This document shows positions 5,118 to 5,182 of a stretch of DNA of 5,182 bases, in pieces. Below the pieces are notes generated by a model. That model did not search any database. It had not been told where the DNA came from and saw nothing but the letters and a program-made list of their open reading frames with translations. The DNA is from an uncultured Chloroflexota bacterium (GTDB lineage: Bacteria; Chloroflexota; Anaerolineae; Caldilineales; Caldilineaceae): positions 1 to 5,182 of the forward strand of contig CAIRNL010000297.1 in NCBI GenBank assembly GCA_903879975.1, read 5' to 3'. Each line of letters begins with the position of its first letter. Position 1 is the stretch's first letter. A program made the position numbers and the translations under genes.

Positions 5118-5143
5118 CGCCGTGGACACGTCCACGGCGTTTT
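5118..5143 (+). terminator. Intrinsic terminator (attenuator stem 3:4)
   Basis: CGCCGTGGA (5118-5126) and TCCACGGCG (5131-5139) form a perfect 9-bp stem with the four-base loop CACG, followed at once by TTTT (5140-5143) and then AGATT. The U-run is short but the stem is very GC-rich. It lies 18 bases after the leader ORF stop. Confidence 0.82.
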
Positions 5144-5150
5144 AGATTGG

Positions 5151-5182
5151 ATGAACCGGTCAACGAAACGTCGTGGAACCTC
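5151..5182 (+). CDS. Possible start of the attenuator-controlled gene (partial)
   Basis: ATG 5151 opens a frame (MNRSTKRRGT) that runs off the right edge 7 bases after the terminator T-run. The upstream sequence AGATTGG is a poor ribosome binding site, so the true start may be further on. Too little is visible to name a family. Its interest is positional: it is where the gene regulated by the leader would begin. Confidence 0.25.
   Translation, partial: MNRSTKRRGT

Larger units (their letters stand above)
4981..5143 (+). ncRNA. Transcription attenuator leader RNA
   Basis: The predicted leader of about 163 bases has three mutually exclusive pairings. Stem 1:2 joins 5046-5053 (GCCGCAGC) with 5070-5077 (GCTGCGGC), 8 bp within the alanine codons. 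Stem 2:3 joins 5065-5077 with 5113-5125: seven pairs (CTACGGC with GCCGTGG, one G-U), then five more after a bulged U on each side (5072 and 5116). Stem 3:4 is the terminator. Region 2 is shared by the first two stems and region 3 by the last two, so a ribosome stalled over region 1 would free region 2 and prevent termination. This is the trp/his/leu operon logic, inferred here from pairing alone. Confidence 0.7.

Overview
The window is a moderately GC-rich stretch of bacterial chromosome with compact genes. It looks like ordinary housekeeping and regulatory DNA: there is no insertion sequence, phage gene, CRISPR array, rRNA or tRNA. A Rex-type NADH sensor, an OmpR-type regulator whose receiver ends in an AEDYVTKPF motif, a DtxR/MntR-type metalloregulator and strong sigma-70-like promoters would suit Chloroflexota (Anaerolineae or Caldilineae-like). 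That assignment is an inference from protein style and cannot be proved from this window.

Layout. Positions 1-287 hold no confident gene, only a possible 3' end of an unrecognised ORF. An orphan winged-helix response regulator follows (288-1079, +), then a 276-base intergenic stretch with a strong imperfect inverted repeat and an AT-rich patch that may be a weak Rex site. rex (1356-2024, +) converges on rsmG (2048-2845, -), the 16S rRNA G527 methyltransferase. From a divergent intergenic region with a perfect-consensus promoter and a 17-bp palindrome at the start of transcription, a DtxR/MntR-family gene (3066-3791, +) runs into a Nudix hydrolase gene (3781-4215, +) with an 11-base overlap, so the two form an operon. 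This pair converges with no gap on rnhA (4216-4719, -), and a long imperfect inverted repeat straddles the two stop codons.

The most interesting part is the right edge (4946-5143). A TTGACA-17-TATACT promoter is followed by a short 5' leader, a GGTGA ribosome binding site, a 28-codon ORF with 11 alanine codons, and a terminator hairpin followed by TTTT. The RNA can form three mutually exclusive pairings: 1:2 inside the alanine codons, 2:3 of 12 bp, and the 3:4 terminator. This is the architecture of ribosome-mediated transcription attenuation, with alanine as the apparent sensed amino acid, which is not one of the classical attenuators. The regulated gene lies beyond the window; an ATG at 5151 may be its start.

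How the parts work together. Rex (NADH/NAD+ ratio), the DtxR-like protein (divalent metal) and the response regulator (an unknown kinase signal) are independent sensors. RsmG, RNase HI and the Nudix hydrolase are housekeeping rRNA-modification, nucleic-acid-maintenance and nucleotide-cleaning enzymes. Only the DtxR-Nudix pair shows direct operon coupling.
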